64,000 nt of DNA from Ktedonobacter robiniae (GCF_016587375.1 NZ_BNJG01000001.1:4670501-4734500); one strand, 5' to 3'. Positions 16,347 to 26,080 are shown, numbered from the stretch's first letter. Notes: generated by a model from the letters alone, not told the origin. Program-made: numbers and translations.

Positions 16347-16481
16347 AGATATCCTGGATGATGCGCATTACAGACACCTTCTGGTCAATTCTAGCTCTCT
16401 CTATTTTGCGTGGAGGTGGGTAAACTGTCAAGAGTGATGAATGTCAATCTTGTGAAGAAAGAATTGTCAAAGGAGCATGCA
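16347..16481. promoter_or_regulatory. Divergent regulatory region with repeated TGTCAA
   Basis: The hexamer TGTCAA occurs at 16426, 16442 and 16465, with a related GGTCAA at 16383, in the gap between the AraC gene and the dioxygenase gene. This could be a set of regulator half-sites. Spacing of 16 and 23 bases is irregular, so support is modest. Confidence 0.35.
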
Positions 16482-17498
16482 ATGGCAATGACGGCTGCGG
16501 CAGGGAAGCAGTATGAGACATATCGGGTCAGCGTGCAGGAGTATGTCACGTTTCGCGAGCAGGGCTTTCTGGTGGTGAAGGGGCTGGTGCCTCAGGATGA
16601 TGTGCAGGAGATGTTGGAGCACCTGGATAATTTGCTGGCGGGTCGCGAACAGATCCCGGGCATTGAACGCCCCTCGTTCCGGCTTAACGCTGATGAGCAA
16701 GTGCAGTACTGGCAGCGTGTGCATATGTTGCACCGGTTGCTGCCATTGCACGAGCGCTTCCTCTTGCATCCCCGCGTCTTGGATGTGTTGGAGGCCCTGA
16801 TTGGGCCGGATGTACTGGCCTTGCAGAGTATGACATTCTTTAAACTGCCAGGTCAGCCGGGGCAGGGGTATCACCAGGATTCCTATTATATTCCCACCTT
16901 CCCCGATTCGCTCTGTGGCGCGTGGGTCGCGCTGGACCGGGCCGACGAGGAGAACGGCTGCCTCTGGATGACGGCTGGCTCGCAGAACGAGCCGGTCTAT
17001 CCTGATCCCGATGGGCATAATTACGGGCAGCGCGAGCTTGGAGATATCGGGTCTATTCTCAATGCCAGTCATATCGATGAGAATAAAAATGGCCTGACGA
17101 AGATCGCGCGTAAGTATACTGGGCACGAGGTCAAGGCTGAGGTCAACCCGGGGGATGCCGTCTTCTTTGGTGGGCATATTCTGCATCGCTCGCATAGCAA
17201 TCATTCACAGGACCGCAAGCGGAGGGCTTTTGTCGGCCATTACTGTAACGCGCGCTCCTGGGTGCCCTGGAATCATGGCGAGCCATATGAGGGCGAGGCC
17301 GCCAACGACAAGCATATCCTGGTGCGCGGAACGACGCACCTGCCCTATGCGCAGCCAAAGTTTGGCACGCCCTGTGCGGCCAACACTCCTGACCTTGCCC
17401 AGCGCCATCGCGTCGCAGGCAAGGCCATGTCCATGATGGGAAATATGGACGGGACGATGGGCATGAGCGAGCATGGCGAAGAGGTGCATGAGGATTAA
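16482..17498 (+). CDS. Phytanoyl-CoA dioxygenase (PhyH) family protein
   Basis: This is a Fe(II)/2-oxoglutarate oxygenase; the substrate is unknown. The start at ATG 16482 is supported by AAAGGAG 6 bases upstream; the ORF opens 24 codons earlier without a site. In the 338-residue product the iron-binding motif is GYHQDSYYIP (H and D) with the distal histidine in HILHRSHSN. RRAFVGHY may supply the 2-oxoglutarate arginine. The N-terminal YVTFREQGFLVVKGLV is typical of the family. It is divergent from an AraC regulator and convergent with an MFS transporter, which suggests use of a small sugar-like or secondary metabolite. Confidence 0.85.
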   Translation: MAMTAAAGKQYETYRVSVQEYVTFREQGFLVVKGLVPQDDVQEMLEHLDNLLAGREQIPGIERPSFRLNADEQVQYWQRVHMLHRLLPLHERFLLHPRVLDVLEALIGPDVLALQSMTFFKLPGQPGQGYHQDSYYIPTFPDSLCGAWVALDRADEENGCLWMTAGSQNEPVYPDPDGHNYGQRELGDIGSILNASHIDENKNGLTKIARKYTGHEVKAEVNPGDAVFFGGHILHRSHSNHSQDRKRRAFVGHYCNARSWVPWNHGEPYEGEAANDKHILVRGTTHLPYAQPKFGTPCAANTPDLAQRHRVAGKAMSMMGNMDGTMGMSEHGEEVHED

Positions 17499-17500
17499 TT

Positions 17501-17550
17501 GTAACAAAAAGGAGCACGGTCCTGGACAGGACCGTGCTCCTTTTTGTTAC
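17501..17550. terminator. Bidirectional terminator, 24-bp arms
   Basis: GTAACAAAAAGGAGCACGGT plus CCTG pairs perfectly with its inverse around GA. A5 and T5 tracts lie inside the stem, so it can serve both convergent genes. Confidence 0.9.
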
Positions 17551-17555
17551 GTTTA

Positions 17556-18860
17556 TTACGCGAAGGCCGGAATGGCTGGCAGCTCACGTGTGGCCACCTC
17601 ATGCATGGGCGTCGAGACGGGTTCCACCTGCACGTTGCCGCGACGATGGACCACTACCTGGCGCTCACTGCGATTAGCCAGGCTAAAAGGAACCGCCACA
17701 CAGAGGCAGAGCAGAGCTGGGATAATCATTCCGCCACGTGTACCCAGGAAGGGGATCAGCATCCCGATTGAGAGCGGAATCGTCATACCCGCCAGGCCCG
17801 CGCTCATCAGAACCATGCTCGAAACGAGCGTTGGCGAGTGCGAGAAACGGCGCGTCGCCATCGACTGCAAGCTCGGGAAGATGGGCCCGATACAGATGCC
17901 TTCAAGCAGACTGCCAATAAAGCAGATGTAGGGCTGGTTCAGCAAAGCCGTGACCAGGATGCCACTCAGGCCACCACCGAGAATGCAGGCATAGAGCAGG
18001 TGTACATCAGAGATCAGCCCACGCTTAATCAGCTGTGCGACGATAACACGACCAAGGGCCATACCGATCCAGAAGAAGGTCGCGGCAGGAGTCGCCACCG
18101 TCACAGCTACATTCGCGCTCTGACTAATTGAGGTCACCAGCCAGTTGCTAAAGCCAGCTTCCGCGCCCACGTAGAGACAGATTTGCAGCGCCATAAACCA
18201 GAGCAACGTATGCTTAAAGATGCGAGACATGCTGGCTTTATCCGAAACCTGGACGTTGCTGCCAGCGCTTGTAGTTGCAGGAGCCTCCTTCGATACGAAG
18301 CGCAGCATATTGAACGCAAGCAGACAGGTAAGGCTGACCAGGGCCACAATAACAAAGGAGACCAGCAGACTACCTGTGAGTGACATCGTAAACGAGAGCA
18401 GGAGCGGGGCCAGCAGAGAGCCAACACCTGCGAAGCTATAGAGCATGTTGAGCTTTTCGCCCAGGTTCTGGCGAAAGTTCAGCGTCATCGTAATTGAGAG
18501 ACCAATGCTAATAAAGCTACCACTCATGCCCTGGAGAACCTGAGCAGCCAGCCAGAATGTGAAGATAGGCGTCGTAGGAATAATCAGGCTGGCGATGGTC
18601 AGACCCGCCAGGCCAAGCATAATCACGGGTTTGGCGCCAATTTTTTTGATAAAGAGACTACTGAGCAGAACCGCGATAATGGAGCCAAAGGCGCTACCGG
18701 TAAAGGCCAGCCCGGCGGTACCAAGCGCGACATGTGTATGTTGGGCTAGCAGAGTCAGTCCTGCACTGGGGAGCACGCCCAGCAGACCACTGGCGATATA
18801 GGCCAGACAACAAATGGCAAAAAGAACGGTTGGATTGTGGCGTATGGTTCCAAGTGACAT
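17556..18860 (-). CDS. MFS transporter
   Basis: The 434-residue integral membrane protein has about 12 hydrophobic helices, starting TVLFAICCLAYIASGLLGVLP. It has an MFS inter-helix motif-like stretch (FIKKIGAKPVIMLGLAGL) between helices 2 and 3 and a central cytoplasmic loop (about 200-225). Sequence style resembles the FucP/FGHS-type sugar permeases, but no substrate can be assigned. It converges on the dioxygenase gene with a shared terminator. Confidence 0.85.
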   Translation of the reverse strand: MSLGTIRHNPTVLFAICCLAYIASGLLGVLPSAGLTLLAQHTHVALGTAGLAFTGSAFGSIIAVLLSSLFIKKIGAKPVIMLGLAGLTIASLIIPTTPIFTFWLAAQVLQGMSGSFISIGLSITMTLNFRQNLGEKLNMLYSFAGVGSLLAPLLLSFTMSLTGSLLVSFVIVALVSLTCLLAFNMLRFVSKEAPATTSAGSNVQVSDKASMSRIFKHTLLWFMALQICLYVGAEAGFSNWLVTSISQSANVAVTVATPAATFFWIGMALGRVIVAQLIKRGLISDVHLLYACILGGGLSGILVTALLNQPYICFIGSLLEGICIGPIFPSLQSMATRRFSHSPTLVSSMVLMSAGLAGMTIPLSIGMLIPFLGTRGGMIIPALLCLCVAVPFSLANRSERQVVVHRRGNVQVEPVSTPMHEVATRELPAIPAFA

Positions 18861-19271
18861 GTGCGTAACAAAATCCTTTAGTTACAATATCAATCACAAT
18901 TTCAATTGGGACGAAAGTTTTCTTCTTCTAACGACGTGTTTTTGAACAAATTGTGGTCGTAGTATTTATGTATTCTGCGAAGACGTTAATGCTCAGGGCT
19001 ACGACTTGTTGAATTCTATCTGTCTCTGACTGATGGCATTATCGATTCTGGAACCACCAAGAGGAGGCTATCTACCGTAGATAAGCGCGAAGATAAAAAG
19101 TTGGTTCTGCCTCAGATAGAATGTTTGATGTGGAATCAGGAACGTGTCTTTGTGTTGTTACCTCGTTGTTGTTTACCATCGACGAGAGAGTAACATACTT
19201 GAATAGCGGTTGCTAGACTGCACGCTGGGCGGTGAGAAAATTCAGTACTTTTTTGGGGGAATAGATTGATA
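18861..19271. other. Gene-free stretch upstream of the MFS gene
   Basis: This is AT-rich sequence containing the leftward promoter region of the MFS gene and the 3' flank of the ArsR gene. I see no supported ORF, strong terminator or repeat in it. Confidence 0.5.
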
Positions 19272-19724
19272 CTAGAGTTTTGTCGGGGTATCTTGCTCGA
19301 CCGTGAAAAGTTCGAGCATTCTGCCCAATTCCTCGTGATGTTGATCCGCGTCATGCACATGGCTTAAGCAGACGACCAGGAGGGTGCGGATATGGGCGTC
19401 GTCGAGACTATAGAAGACCTGTTTGCCCCGGCGCTGGTTTTTGACCAGGCGGAGCTGGCGCAGAATGCGTAGATGCTGAGAGACGGAGGACTCTGAGCTA
19501 CCGATAATGGCGGCGAGATCACAGGTGCATAGCTCCTGTTTGAGCAGGCTATAGACAATCTTAATGCGGCTGGAGTCGCCAAGCGCGCGAAAGATCTCAG
19601 CCACCTCAATAGCGGTATCATCGGAGAAGAGGTTGGCGCGCCCACTTTCTACCCGCTCACGGTTAGCACCTGGAATCTGGCAGCGCTCGTCGCCTGATTT
19701 CTGCTTTGCCAAATGGGACTGCAT
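19272..19724 (-). CDS. ArsR/SmtB-family metal-sensing repressor
   Basis: The start at 19724 (MQSHLAKQKSG) has a GGGAGGAAA site just upstream. The 150-residue protein has a winged helix (about 40-110): AEIFRALGDSSRIKIVYSLL, ELCTCDLAAIIGSSESSVSQHLRILRQ and GKQVFYSLDD. ELCTCDL holds cysteines at the alpha-3 metal site. DAHIRTLLVVCLSHVHD fits the alpha-5 zinc site (D-x-H, ten residues, H-x-x-D/E). Both metal sites therefore seem present, as in CadC/SmtB-like sensors. It is divergent from a P1B metal ATPase and probably represses it through the inverted repeat at 19870. Confidence 0.9.
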   Translation of the reverse strand: MQSHLAKQKSGDERCQIPGANRERVESGRANLFSDDTAIEVAEIFRALGDSSRIKIVYSLLKQELCTCDLAAIIGSSESSVSQHLRILRQLRLVKNQRRGKQVFYSLDDAHIRTLLVVCLSHVHDADQHHEELGRMLELFTVEQDTPTKL

Positions 19725-19869
19725 GACTTTCCTCCCCGGATAAAGAACCTGATGTATGCACAATTGGTATTTTAACTGGAGTTCCTCTACGCATTATAGC
19801 GTTACTTTTTGGCTCCCACAAGTGGAGGATAGAGCTGATAGGTGCTTGCGAAGAAGCATTTTTTTGAGT

Positions 19870-19893
19870 ACAATTTAGTAAATGCTAAATTGT
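19870..19893. promoter_or_regulatory. Operator for the ArsR-type repressor
   Basis: A perfect inverted repeat, ACAATTTAG-N6-CTAAATTGT, lies in the gap between the divergent repressor and metal ATPase genes. A TTGACA element (19898-19903) sits directly beside it on the ATPase side, so a bound repressor could block transcription. Confidence 0.65.
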
Positions 19894-20001
19894 TTAATTG
19901 ACAGGGAGTCGCGTGCAGGGGAGTGTGTGAGATAAGAGGGCTGCGACCTTGTTGAGCGCATAAAGCATGTTTCGTAATCCGTAAGAAAAAGGGGAAGACG
20001 T

Positions 20002-22443
20002 ATGGCGTTGCACACCACAACCTTAAAACTCGCTCCCAATAATGGGAATGCGTGTGGGTCCTGTTTACAGCAGGAGTTGCTCAAGGCCGAGGGCATCAAG
20101 GCGGTGGATGAGGGGAAGGGTAACTTGCTTGTAGTGACCTATGAGGATCTACCTGATCCAGCCTTCGATGTCGAGCGCCTGATCGCGCAGACGCAAACGT
20201 CGTTGGAGCAGAGGTTGCGCCATGAAACGCTCATCCTGAGAGGACTCGATTGCGCCGATTGCGCGGCCACCCTGGAGAAGGGGCTGCGTAGGATGCAGGG
20301 GCTGGTACACGTCAGCGTCAACTTCGCGACTTCAAGGATGGCAGTTGGCTATGAAGCGAGAGGTGTGAGTCACGCCAGGCTGGTGAAGCGTGTGCGGGAA
20401 CTGGGCTATAGCGTCGTCTCTCCTTTGCAAGTATCAGTGCTGAATGAACAGGTTGCCGAAAAGCAGGAGGCTGGCGCAAGCTGTGGCTGTGGCTCGTGTG
20501 GTGACGAACACGCGGATGAGTATGCGCATGCAGAAGAGGTCCCTGTTGCCAGGCAGAATGCGCTCCAGCAGTACTGGCAGAGAGCTCGGGCCTGGCTGCC
20601 GACCCTGGTGGCAGCGCTCCTATGGGGCATAGCCTTTCTGTTGAGCCATATTCCTGGTGTGGGCTGGTTGTCGACCCTGTTTTATGCGCTCGCCATCTGT
20701 GTTGGTGGGTATCGCGTGGCCTTGAGTGGTTTTTTTGCCCTGGTGCGTGGGCGCACACTAGGTATTAACCTCCTGATGACGATTGCCGTTGTGGGCGCAG
20801 TCGCGCTGGGTCAATGGTCGGAGGGGGCCGCGGTGGTTGTCCTCTTCGCTCTGGGCGAGTTCCTGGAAGGCTTTACCATGGAACGGGTGCGCGACTCCCT
20901 GCGCAGTCTGGTGGATCTCTCACCCAAGAGCGCGCGCATCAAGGTCGAAGGTGAAGAGCGCCAGGTTCTCGTAGACGCGCTACGCGCCGGAGATATTGTC
21001 CTGGTGCGCCCCGGCGAGCGTATCGCGGCCGATGGCAAGATCTTGAGCGGCACCACAACTGTCAACCAGGCACCTATCACTGGTGAGAGCATTCCAGTTG
21101 AGAAGCAGGTTGGCGACGAGGTCTTCGCTGGAACGCTGAATGAGCATGGCTTTATCGAAGTGCAGGCCAGCAAGCGTGCCCAGGACTCTATGCTGGCAAA
21201 GATCATTGCCCTGGTGCAAGAGGCGCAGGGATCACGCGCGCCTGTACAGCGTTTCGTCGACCGCTTCGCCCAGATCTATACGCCCATGATCATGGTCTTA
21301 GCCTTGCTGGTCGCCATCGTCCCTCCGCTGGCGTTCCACGGAGTGTGGACGACGTGGATCTACAAGGCGCTGGTGCTGCTCGTCATTGCCTGCCCATGTG
21401 CGCTGGTGATCTCAACACCGGTCTCGATTGTAGCCGCGATTGGGCGTGCCTCGCGGAGTGGTGTCTTAATCAAGGGCGGAGCGTACCTGGAGGCGCTGGC
21501 GCGCGTCAAGGTGCTGGCCTTTGACAAGACGGGAACCCTCACCCAGGGACGGCCTGTTGTCACTGATGTCTTGCCGCTAGGAACGCTCACGGAAGATGAA
21601 TTATTGAGCCTGGCGGCAGCAGTGGAAAGTCGTTCGGAGCATCCCCTGGCGCGAGCTATTCTCCGGGAGGCCGAGCGGCGTCAGCTAGCGGGGAACACGC
21701 CAGAGAACTTTCTGGCTTTGCCGGGCCGGGGCGCGCAGGCCACAATAGGCGCGGATACCGTGCTCGTGGGGAGCGCGAAGCTCTTTCCCGCGTGTGACGC
21801 ACACACCCTCAAGAGCATTGAGACCCTTCAGCGAGCAGGGAAAACGATTTTAATTGTGGGACGCAATGAGGAGCCACTAGGCCTTATCGCCGTCGCGGAC
21901 CAGGTACGCCCCGAGGCAGCGCAGGCTATCGCTCAGCTTAAGCAAGCAGGAGTTGAGCAGATAGTCATGCTGACCGGGGATAATGAGCAGACGGCAAGGG
22001 CCGTGGCGCAGCATACAGGTGTTGACCAGGTGTATGCTGGCTTGCTTCCTGACCAAAAAGTAAGAGAGATCAAAAAACTCTTGACGGCGCATACGTCAGT
22101 GGCTATGCTTGGAGATGGAATAAATGATGCTCCAGCTATCGCGCTTTCGAGTGTGGGTATCGCCATGGGTGCCGCAGGCAGCGATACCGCGATCGAGACG
22201 GCGGACGTTGCGCTGATGAAAGATGACCTGGCGCAGCTCCCGTTTGTGATCAGGCTCAGTCGCGCGGCGTTACGAACCATCCAGACCAATATTGCATTCT
22301 CTCTCTTCATCAAGGCGCTTTTCCTGCTTTTAACCCTGTTAGGGGTAACCAATCTCTGGCTCGCCATCTTTGCCGACACCGGGGCCGCGCTGCTCGTCAT
22401 TGCATACAGCATGCGCTTATTGCGCTTTGAGAAGAGCAAGTAA
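20002..22443 (+). CDS. Heavy-metal P1B-type ATPase (Cd/Zn/Pb exporter type)
   Basis: The protein pumps divalent soft metals out of the cell. The 813-residue product has an N-terminal ACGSC-type segment (about 14-17), a heavy-metal-associated domain with GLDCADCA (about 79-86) and a Cys/His-rich stretch (CGCGSCGDEHADEYAHAEE, about 158-176). Membrane helices follow. The ion-path motif is ACPCALV (about 463), the actuator has TGES, the phosphorylated Asp is in DKTGTLT (about 509), and the hinge is MLGDGINDAPA. CPC with this P-domain fits the ZntA/CadA group. The divergent ArsR/SmtB repressor supports metal induction. AAAAGGGGAAG precedes the ATG. Confidence 0.93.
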   Translation: MALHTTTLKLAPNNGNACGSCLQQELLKAEGIKAVDEGKGNLLVVTYEDLPDPAFDVERLIAQTQTSLEQRLRHETLILRGLDCADCAATLEKGLRRMQGLVHVSVNFATSRMAVGYEARGVSHARLVKRVRELGYSVVSPLQVSVLNEQVAEKQEAGASCGCGSCGDEHADEYAHAEEVPVARQNALQQYWQRARAWLPTLVAALLWGIAFLLSHIPGVGWLSTLFYALAICVGGYRVALSGFFALVRGRTLGINLLMTIAVVGAVALGQWSEGAAVVVLFALGEFLEGFTMERVRDSLRSLVDLSPKSARIKVEGEERQVLVDALRAGDIVLVRPGERIAADGKILSGTTTVNQAPITGESIPVEKQVGDEVFAGTLNEHGFIEVQASKRAQDSMLAKIIALVQEAQGSRAPVQRFVDRFAQIYTPMIMVLALLVAIVPPLAFHGVWTTWIYKALVLLVIACPCALVISTPVSIVAAIGRASRSGVLIKGGAYLEALARVKVLAFDKTGTLTQGRPVVTDVLPLGTLTEDELLSLAAAVESRSEHPLARAILREAERRQLAGNTPENFLALPGRGAQATIGADTVLVGSAKLFPACDAHTLKSIETLQRAGKTILIVGRNEEPLGLIAVADQVRPEAAQAIAQLKQAGVEQIVMLTGDNEQTARAVAQHTGVDQVYAGLLPDQKVREIKKLLTAHTSVAMLGDGINDAPAIALSSVGIAMGAAGSDTAIETADVALMKDDLAQLPFVIRLSRAALRTIQTNIAFSLFIKALFLLLTLLGVTNLWLAIFADTGAALLVIAYSMRLLRFEKSK

Positions 22444-22474
22444 TAGCTAGAAGTAAGCACGCGAAAGAGAAAAT

Positions 22475-24856
22475 ATGATAGACCTGCTTGCAATGATCGT
22501 GCTGGCGGAGGTGCTGGGCCTGTTCTGCCTACCCCTCACGTTCAGCGTATTTCGCCATCTCCCAGATCGTGGCTGGGCCTTTAGCAAGGGCCTGGCCATC
22601 GCCCTCCTGACGTTCTGTGCCTGGTTCCCCCTCATGGTCGTGCGCGCTCTCCCCTATACTCAGATGTTTCTTATAGTCGAAGTATTGGTGCTGGCGATAT
22701 GTAGTATCCCGGGACTGCTTAAGATGCGGGGCGAGATTGGTCGGTTTGTGAAGACGCAGTGGCCGTATGTCGTGGCGAGCGAGGTTGTTTTTATCGGCAT
22801 GGTCCTGGGGCTGGGGTGGATTCGCGGCTATGGGCCAGATATTCGTTCATATGAGATGTTTATGGATGGGGGCTTCCTGGCATCTATTATGCGCAGCGAG
22901 CACCTGCCGCCGAGCGATATGTGGTACTCGGGTTCTAGCATCAACTACTACTACTATGGACATTTTACGGTTGCCACGTTGGCTAAATTACTAGGACAGG
23001 TGCCAGCGGTCGCCTTTAATACGGGGTTCTGCCTCTTATTTGGCGTCTGTGCTGCGAACCTTTTTGGCGTTGCCAGCAATATCGTCGCCTGGTCAAAGGG
23101 ATTGCGCGCCAGGAGAGATGCGGCCCTGGTCGCTGACGGCGGAGAGCAGAGCGAGCAAGCCTATCCCTTAAGCCAGGCTATCCTCTATGGTGGAGCAAGC
23201 GTTGCGTCGGGCCTGGTCCTGGGCAACCTGGCGGCCTTTGTGCAGTGGTGGTTTGACTCGCATGCTGGGCGCGTCTATGATTGGTTCTCGCCCTCACGCG
23301 TCATTGGCAAGACCATCAACGAGTTTCCGGCCTTTAGCTATCTACTTGATGACTTCCATGCCCATGTCCTCACGTACTCCTTTACCTTTATGGCCATTGG
23401 CCTGGCTTTCTCGCTCTTGCTCGCGCCAGCGGGGAAGGGCCTGGATCTCTTTGGGCAGGGGATCGCGCGTATCGCGACCATTGGCGTGACTGCGCTGGTA
23501 GTAGGCAGCCTGTTTGTCATGAATGGCTGGGATTATCCAACCTATATGGGCCTGGTCATTGTCTGTATCGCCTGGCAGCAGTGGCGGGTCTATGAGCATC
23601 GCTGGCGGTGGCTGTTGCTCCTGGACATCTTCGCCGCTGCGGGCACGCTGGTCGCGCTCTCCTTCTTGCTCTTCCTGCCTTTTTACATGGGCTTTATCTC
23701 GCCCTCGCAGGGGATTGGCATCGTGTCACCTGGACAACGCTCGCCACTATGGGACGAAGTGCTTATCTTTGGCTTGCAGGCTTTTGTCTTCCTCTCATTA
23801 CTTATCTGCGGCTACTACCGGCTCATTGGCGCTCGCCTGCGTGCGGCGCGTGAGGCCCGAGCAGAAGGCGTCGTGGCAGCGGATTGGAATCCCGCCTGGA
23901 TTGTGCTGGGTGCGGTCGTTGTACTGGGGATCATTGTCGCGATCATCACGCCGGAGTGGCGGACGTTTTTGATCTCCCTGGCGCTGACGGCGCTTGCGAT
24001 CTACCTGGCCTTTAAAGTGAGTGATGACCTGGGGCATATGTTTGCGCTCTGGCTGGGGGCGCTGGCCCTGTTGCTGATCGCCGGATGTGAAGTGGTCTTC
24101 TTACGTGATGTATTTGCGGACTCCTATCCACGTATGAACAGTGTCTTCAAGTTCTACTTTCAGTCCTGGGGCTTGCTGGCGCTGGCTTCGGGCACAGGCC
24201 TCTTTTATATCCGCGAGACGCTGGCGTACTGGTCTAAGCATGTGCGGCAGCCAGCCTGGCTCAAGAGTAGCGCGCAGGGAGTCTGGTATCTTGGCCTAGT
24301 GGTGCTGGTGGTCATGGCCATGGCCTATCCGCTTGTGGCTCCATACGCGCGCTATGTCCAGAGCAAACCTCTTACGGGCGCACTGTACCTGCAACATACT
24401 CTCAACCTGGATGGTATGGAGTATCTGAAAACCTCCTCACCAGGCGATAAAGGGGATTATGAAGCTATTCACTGGCTTAACGCGCATGTGAGCGGCACGC
24501 CAGTCATCGTCGAGGCGCTGGGCGATGACTACTCTAAGTTCGCTCGCGTCTCCGCATTGACGGGTCTGCCCACCCTGATGGGTTGGGTTGGACACGAGTA
24601 CCAGTGGCGTGTCAACTGGCTGCGTAATCCGGTGAACGCGGAGGACTTCCAGCAGCGGCAGACAGATATTAAGACTATCTACACCAGCAGCGATAATGCC
24701 CAGGTGCAGTCCCTGCTCAAGCACTACCAGGTCACCTATCTCTATGTGGGTGAGATGGAGCGCGAGGCCTATGCTCCTAGCGACCTCCAGCGCTTTAGCA
24801 GCTTCATGGATATCGCCTACCAGGCCGATGGCGTCACCATCTATAAGGTCAGGTAG
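22475..24856 (+). CDS. DUF2298 / YYY-domain polytopic membrane protein
   Basis: The 793-residue protein has many hydrophobic helices and the defining SSINYYYYGHF motif near residue 155-165. It also has PAFSYLLDDFHAHVL and VFLRDVFADSYPRMNSVFKFY, which are conserved DUF2298 blocks. The family occurs in Chloroflexi and archaea; its fold resembles GT-C glycosyltransferases, but activity is unproven. The final 150 residues (GDYEAIHWLNAHVSGTPVIV, LTGLPTLMGW) form an extracytoplasmic domain like those of PMT-type enzymes. A PQQ-type propeller gene follows 15 bp downstream in the same operon. Confidence 0.88.
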   Translation: MIDLLAMIVLAEVLGLFCLPLTFSVFRHLPDRGWAFSKGLAIALLTFCAWFPLMVVRALPYTQMFLIVEVLVLAICSIPGLLKMRGEIGRFVKTQWPYVVASEVVFIGMVLGLGWIRGYGPDIRSYEMFMDGGFLASIMRSEHLPPSDMWYSGSSINYYYYGHFTVATLAKLLGQVPAVAFNTGFCLLFGVCAANLFGVASNIVAWSKGLRARRDAALVADGGEQSEQAYPLSQAILYGGASVASGLVLGNLAAFVQWWFDSHAGRVYDWFSPSRVIGKTINEFPAFSYLLDDFHAHVLTYSFTFMAIGLAFSLLLAPAGKGLDLFGQGIARIATIGVTALVVGSLFVMNGWDYPTYMGLVIVCIAWQQWRVYEHRWRWLLLLDIFAAAGTLVALSFLLFLPFYMGFISPSQGIGIVSPGQRSPLWDEVLIFGLQAFVFLSLLICGYYRLIGARLRAAREARAEGVVAADWNPAWIVLGAVVVLGIIVAIITPEWRTFLISLALTALAIYLAFKVSDDLGHMFALWLGALALLLIAGCEVVFLRDVFADSYPRMNSVFKFYFQSWGLLALASGTGLFYIRETLAYWSKHVRQPAWLKSSAQGVWYLGLVVLVVMAMAYPLVAPYARYVQSKPLTGALYLQHTLNLDGMEYLKTSSPGDKGDYEAIHWLNAHVSGTPVIVEALGDDYSKFARVSALTGLPTLMGWVGHEYQWRVNWLRNPVNAEDFQQRQTDIKTIYTSSDNAQVQSLLKHYQVTYLYVGEMEREAYAPSDLQRFSSFMDIAYQADGVTIYKVR

Positions 24857-24871
24857 GGAGTAGTTATAGTC

Positions 24872-26080
24872 ATGCCCAGGTTCAGATCGGAGCGTGCGCG
24901 GACGCTCTTTGCATTGCTTGCCACCAGCTTAATTGTAGGTACGCTTATATTGAGCGTGCTCGCACTGGTGGTTCTGCTCAGGGTACAGCAAGATCCCGAG
25001 GCCTTTTTTCAAGCCTCGCATGCCAGTCCAGCCACACTCAATCAGCCGACGCCACCCGGAATCTACCTGGAGAATGGTGGACTAGTCATGCGCATAGATC
25101 CCACCACGGGCCGGGTGCGCTGGCTTTATCAGCTTGACCTGATGAAGCAACCTGACACACAACTCACGCAGGCCGATAGCATTGTCAGCGTCAGCCGTAA
25201 CACAGTCTTTGTCGAGACACGTACGGGAGGCGTCTATGCCCTGGAAGCGAGCACAGGTGCGCTACGGTGGCAGAGTGATGTCGCTGGGCAACTGGATATC
25301 ACACGTACTAGCAGAGCGGAGACTCGAGGCGACGAACTGTATGTAGCGGGAGAGAACGCCATCTATGCGTTACGCCTCAGCGATGGGAGCCTGGCGCGGA
25401 CTATCATAACCCGAGGTATCCGCGAGTTCACCCTTGATGGAGATATGCTATACGTCGCTGGTAGCGGGACGCTCGCGGCCTATAGCCTGCCCGCGGGTGC
25501 CCTACGCTGGCAGGCACAGGTGCAGGGCGTGCAGCCTTTGACTCAACCTCATCGAGTAGGGGATATGCTCTTCAGTGTGTCTCCGAGCAAAGAGACGAGC
25601 ACGCTCTACGCATTTGATGTCAGTACGGGAAGGGTTAAGTGGCAGATAGGGCAGGTAGGCGAGGTGCGCGATGCCAGCGTAGCCGGTGGTGTTGTCTATG
25701 CTGGCGCGACGAGCAAAGGGATCACGGCCTACGTCGCAAGTGATGGGAAACTGCTCTGGCAGAGCGGAGATATAGGTTTCACAGGGAAGGCACCTCAGGT
25801 AGAGGGCGCGCAGGTGTATGTCACCGGTAATCTTGCGTCTGACGAAACAGGAACACCACGAGCGCATAGCGTGTTCTCCCTCGCTATAGAGACTGGACAC
25901 ATCAACTGGGTGTACACACCCCAGACCAGGGTCGCGATAGACTCAGTAAGCGTACAGCACGGCAAGATATATGTTGATCGCGAGAACGGCATTGATGTGC
26001 TTGATACGCAGGGGAAGCTCCTCCTGAGTGCGCGTTCGCGTGGAGGCGCGCAGTATACCGCCATTGTCGTGGTGGCGTGA
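24872..26080 (+). CDS. Membrane-anchored PQQ-like beta-propeller protein
   Basis: The 402-residue protein has one N-terminal membrane helix (about 12-38) and then repeated propeller blades of the PQQ/BamB-type, each with a G-xxxW or DG-L-W-Q core. Examples are GRVRWLYQLDL, STGALRWQSDV, AGALRWQAQV, STGRVKWQIG, DGKLLWQSGD and ETGHINWVYT. No PQQ-enzyme catalytic residues are evident, so it is likely a binding or scaffold protein outside the membrane. It is probably cotranscribed with the DUF2298 gene 15 bp upstream. Confidence 0.8.
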   Translation: MPRFRSERARTLFALLATSLIVGTLILSVLALVVLLRVQQDPEAFFQASHASPATLNQPTPPGIYLENGGLVMRIDPTTGRVRWLYQLDLMKQPDTQLTQADSIVSVSRNTVFVETRTGGVYALEASTGALRWQSDVAGQLDITRTSRAETRGDELYVAGENAIYALRLSDGSLARTIITRGIREFTLDGDMLYVAGSGTLAAYSLPAGALRWQAQVQGVQPLTQPHRVGDMLFSVSPSKETSTLYAFDVSTGRVKWQIGQVGEVRDASVAGGVVYAGATSKGITAYVASDGKLLWQSGDIGFTGKAPQVEGAQVYVTGNLASDETGTPRAHSVFSLAIETGHINWVYTPQTRVAIDSVSVQHGKIYVDRENGIDVLDTQGKLLLSARSRGGAQYTAIVVVA

